DNA from: Mesocentrotus franciscanus
Lineage: Eukaryota > Echinodermata > Echinoidea > Camarodonta > Strongylocentrotidae
DNA length: 64,000 bases
Assembly (NCBI GenBank): GCA_037976565.1
Contig: CP137684.1
Location: 19,592,259 to 19,656,258, forward strand
Direction of reading: 5' to 3'
Each line of letters begins with the position of its first letter. Position 1 is the stretch's first letter. A model generated the notes under the pieces. It did not search any database and was not told where the DNA came from. It saw nothing but the letters and a program-made list of their open reading frames with translations. This document shows, piece by piece, positions 62,166-64,000 of the stretch. Made by a program: the position numbers and the translations under genes.

Positions 62166-62949
62166 ATCAATATTTCCGACAAATAAGTTTTTAAAAAAAA
62201 TGAATTTATGGAATTCACGCAACCAATATAGAACTTTAAATTTATCACGGAATGGTCTTTTACGACTTCATTGAGAATATGTATTTCCATTATACTATAA
62301 TCAACAAGATTATGAATATTGGATCAAGGAAACCTATACGCTATAGTAAGCTCTTTTGGAGGGTTTTTCAAAAATCTCAGAGTGCCATATAGTTATGATG
62401 GAGATGTTCTTTTCGCCTTTATGCATATTATACTGATCTTATTTAACATTAATTACTTAAAGAAGAAAATAAAGGAGTGTATTTTCTTCGACAATTATTG
62501 ATACTGATGTTAAAAGAATATGCATATGGTAAAGATGACGAGATTTTAGCCACTGTAACGGGGATATTTACGAAATATAAATATTGAGAGTCAGTTTCTT
62601 TTTACAGGTTTAATATTCAACATCAAATCAAACCATGATGGTTCTATATAATAATATGTTGTAAGAGATACATTAAACGATTATCGAAAAATGATTTAGG
62701 GTGATTCGATCTATGTACGTCCTTGATGTAGTGTACAGAGGAGGAGAAAACGAAACGGAGATAGGAGTGAAAGATGGAAGACATACGGGAAAAGAGACAG
62801 AGAGAGTATGTACTTGTGTCCGTTTCACTTTGCAATGCAAAATATTCCCACCCTAAAGGGGCAAGATATTCCCTCCCAGTCTTATCAATCTGTCCCCTCA
62901 AACTTCGATCACCTAGCTATTATTGCGTTCCGGTAGAGAATTTTAGTTA

Positions 62950-63450
62950 TATATAAAACGTATTTTCGAATAATGTCAACTCCATGAAAACAAGGTATTA
63001 GAAAGCGCAAGATGCCCTATATCACGTACTTTGGGTATTTTGATGAGGACATAAAATTTCAGAGATAGGACGGTTTCTTTTTTTTTCCTAGCTCGTTTCG
63101 CTCGCTCGTAAAATTTAGAAACGGGATAGTGTCAGGTAGCGAGGTGCTAGAATATCGTGGTGACCGACTATGGCCTTATTTACTATGTATTTCATTTTTA
63201 TATCGAAATGAAATTTATAAAACGACAAAGTGTCCTTTTTCCTCGTTCGCTTCACATCCTTCACTTCTCGCAAAATTGATAAATCAGGATGATTCCTGGC
63301 GACGAGGTTACCAAATATATAATTTTCCATTTTATCTAGTGTATATTCATGACCAAAGGAATTTGTGATTAGGGTGACGCGAAACTTTTTTTCCTCAAAA
63401 GGATGCCGTGACTATATAAAAAGGTTGAAAAACGCTGATCTACGTACACA
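62950..63450 (+). repeat. Dispersed element related to 14980-15365
   Basis: Both hold GAAACGGGA- or GTAACGGGA-type blocks, a CGAGGTGACCAAATATAT or CGAGGTTACCAAATATAT block, TTAGGGTGACGCGAAACTTT or a variant, and a TCAAAAGG...GTTGAAA end. A CGCTCGCTCG-type motif recurs inside both. Non-coding. Confidence 0.5.
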
Positions 63451-63579
63451 ATAGAGATAGTATACAATTATGAAGACTGCCATGCAACACCCGCTAGACC
63501 ATATAGCGGCCTAGCCATGCCATTGTGCCATTGCCATTGATTAGGAGAGTTTGGCCAACCCGGTTCGAGTTAGACACAA

Positions 63580-63900
63580 TATGGCGACTACTGCTTTGTT
63601 GGGCAATTAAGCACACACAAAAAAATAGTCGCGCGCGCGCAGATGATATATCGCTGAAATGTATTATGAATGGAGGCTGTGTATACTGTGAAGGGAGAAA
63701 AACAAAGCCGGGGATTCCCCGCTCAACGGACTCCCCCAGTACAGCCTCTCTTTCGCTCTTTCTCATCCCGCGTGCGCGCGCTGGGTGACCCACCCAGTTG
63801 TACAGTTCGCCTTTTTTCTGCCAGAAATTTGCACATACTGCACTGCACTGCCACCTCGCTTCGGAGCTCAATTCACTGGTTGATCCCAATGGTTAATGGG
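63580..63900. promoter_or_regulatory. CpG-richer block, possible promoter or first exon
   Basis: Against AT-rich surroundings this block has a run of alternating CG (GTCGCGCGCGCGC, 63629-63641), AATATGGCG (63579-63587, close to a YY1 site) and CGTGCGCGCGCTGG (63770-63783). It could serve the minus-strand gene or a plus-strand gene outside the window. There is no direct proof. Confidence 0.25.
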
Positions 63901-64000
63901 TTGATCTTACTTAATCTTTATGATCTTTCTTCAGTTGCAGTAGATTTAGATTTGAAATCTATCGACGACATGCTGTCTTTGTAAACCTGATCAGACTGAA

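Noticed and set aside
63494..63889. Long overlapping ORFs on both strands near the right edge
   Set aside because: Higher GC lowers stop frequency here. Neither product has a recognisable domain, so only a possible promoter is listed.

Overview
The window is AT-rich, intron-rich animal DNA crowded with transposable elements. Several things point to a marine invertebrate deuterostome, most likely an echinoderm such as a sea urchin (inferred from gene and repeat style; no search was run). These are a Roc-COR-death-domain gene with short exons and long introns, several non-LTR retrotransposon types, tRNA-like SINEs, Helitron-like elements and many palindromic MITEs. There are no prokaryotic features.

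Left part (1-14.3 kb). This part is almost entirely mobile or repetitive. It holds a frameshifted multicopy-family pseudogene on the minus strand (1-1438), a 163-bp tandem repeat (1600-2200), and two head-to-tail 2.2-kb elements with Helitron-like 3' ends (2443-6889). The second of these carries an inserted 0.8-kb element with 151-bp internal repeats. Next come a LINE C-terminal fragment, a nearly full-length endonuclease/reverse transcriptase LINE with several breaks (8034-10930), a minus-strand LINE relic (11020-13030) and a MITE (13037-13606).

Middle (14.3-44.5 kb). Sixteen exons on the plus strand form one 5'-incomplete gene. They splice in frame into about 741 residues: the second half of a Roc GTPase domain (DFAGH switch-II motif), a COR domain, a cysteine-containing C-terminal segment and a terminal death domain, with stop at 44497-44499. 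The P-loop exon was not found and probably lies further 5'. The introns hold a mariner-like element with about 200-bp inverted repeats split by an RTE-like LINE, three Helitron-like elements with internal tandem repeats, a possible 7SL-derived SINE, hAT-like and other MITEs, and a decayed partial copy of one COR exon.

Right part (44.5-64 kb). Downstream of the gene there are tandem repeats of about 460 bp. There is also a direct duplication linking 44.6-48.1 kb to 58.9-62.0 kb, and 53.2-54.5 kb to 57.7-58.6 kb. The only other gene evidence is on the minus strand: a 33-nt exon (57245-57277) and a terminal exon (54881-54997) that join in frame. Next to its stop, a 65-bp segment containing the end of the coding region has been copied four times into the 3' UTR. 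The right edge (63.58-63.9 kb) is CpG-richer and may be a promoter.
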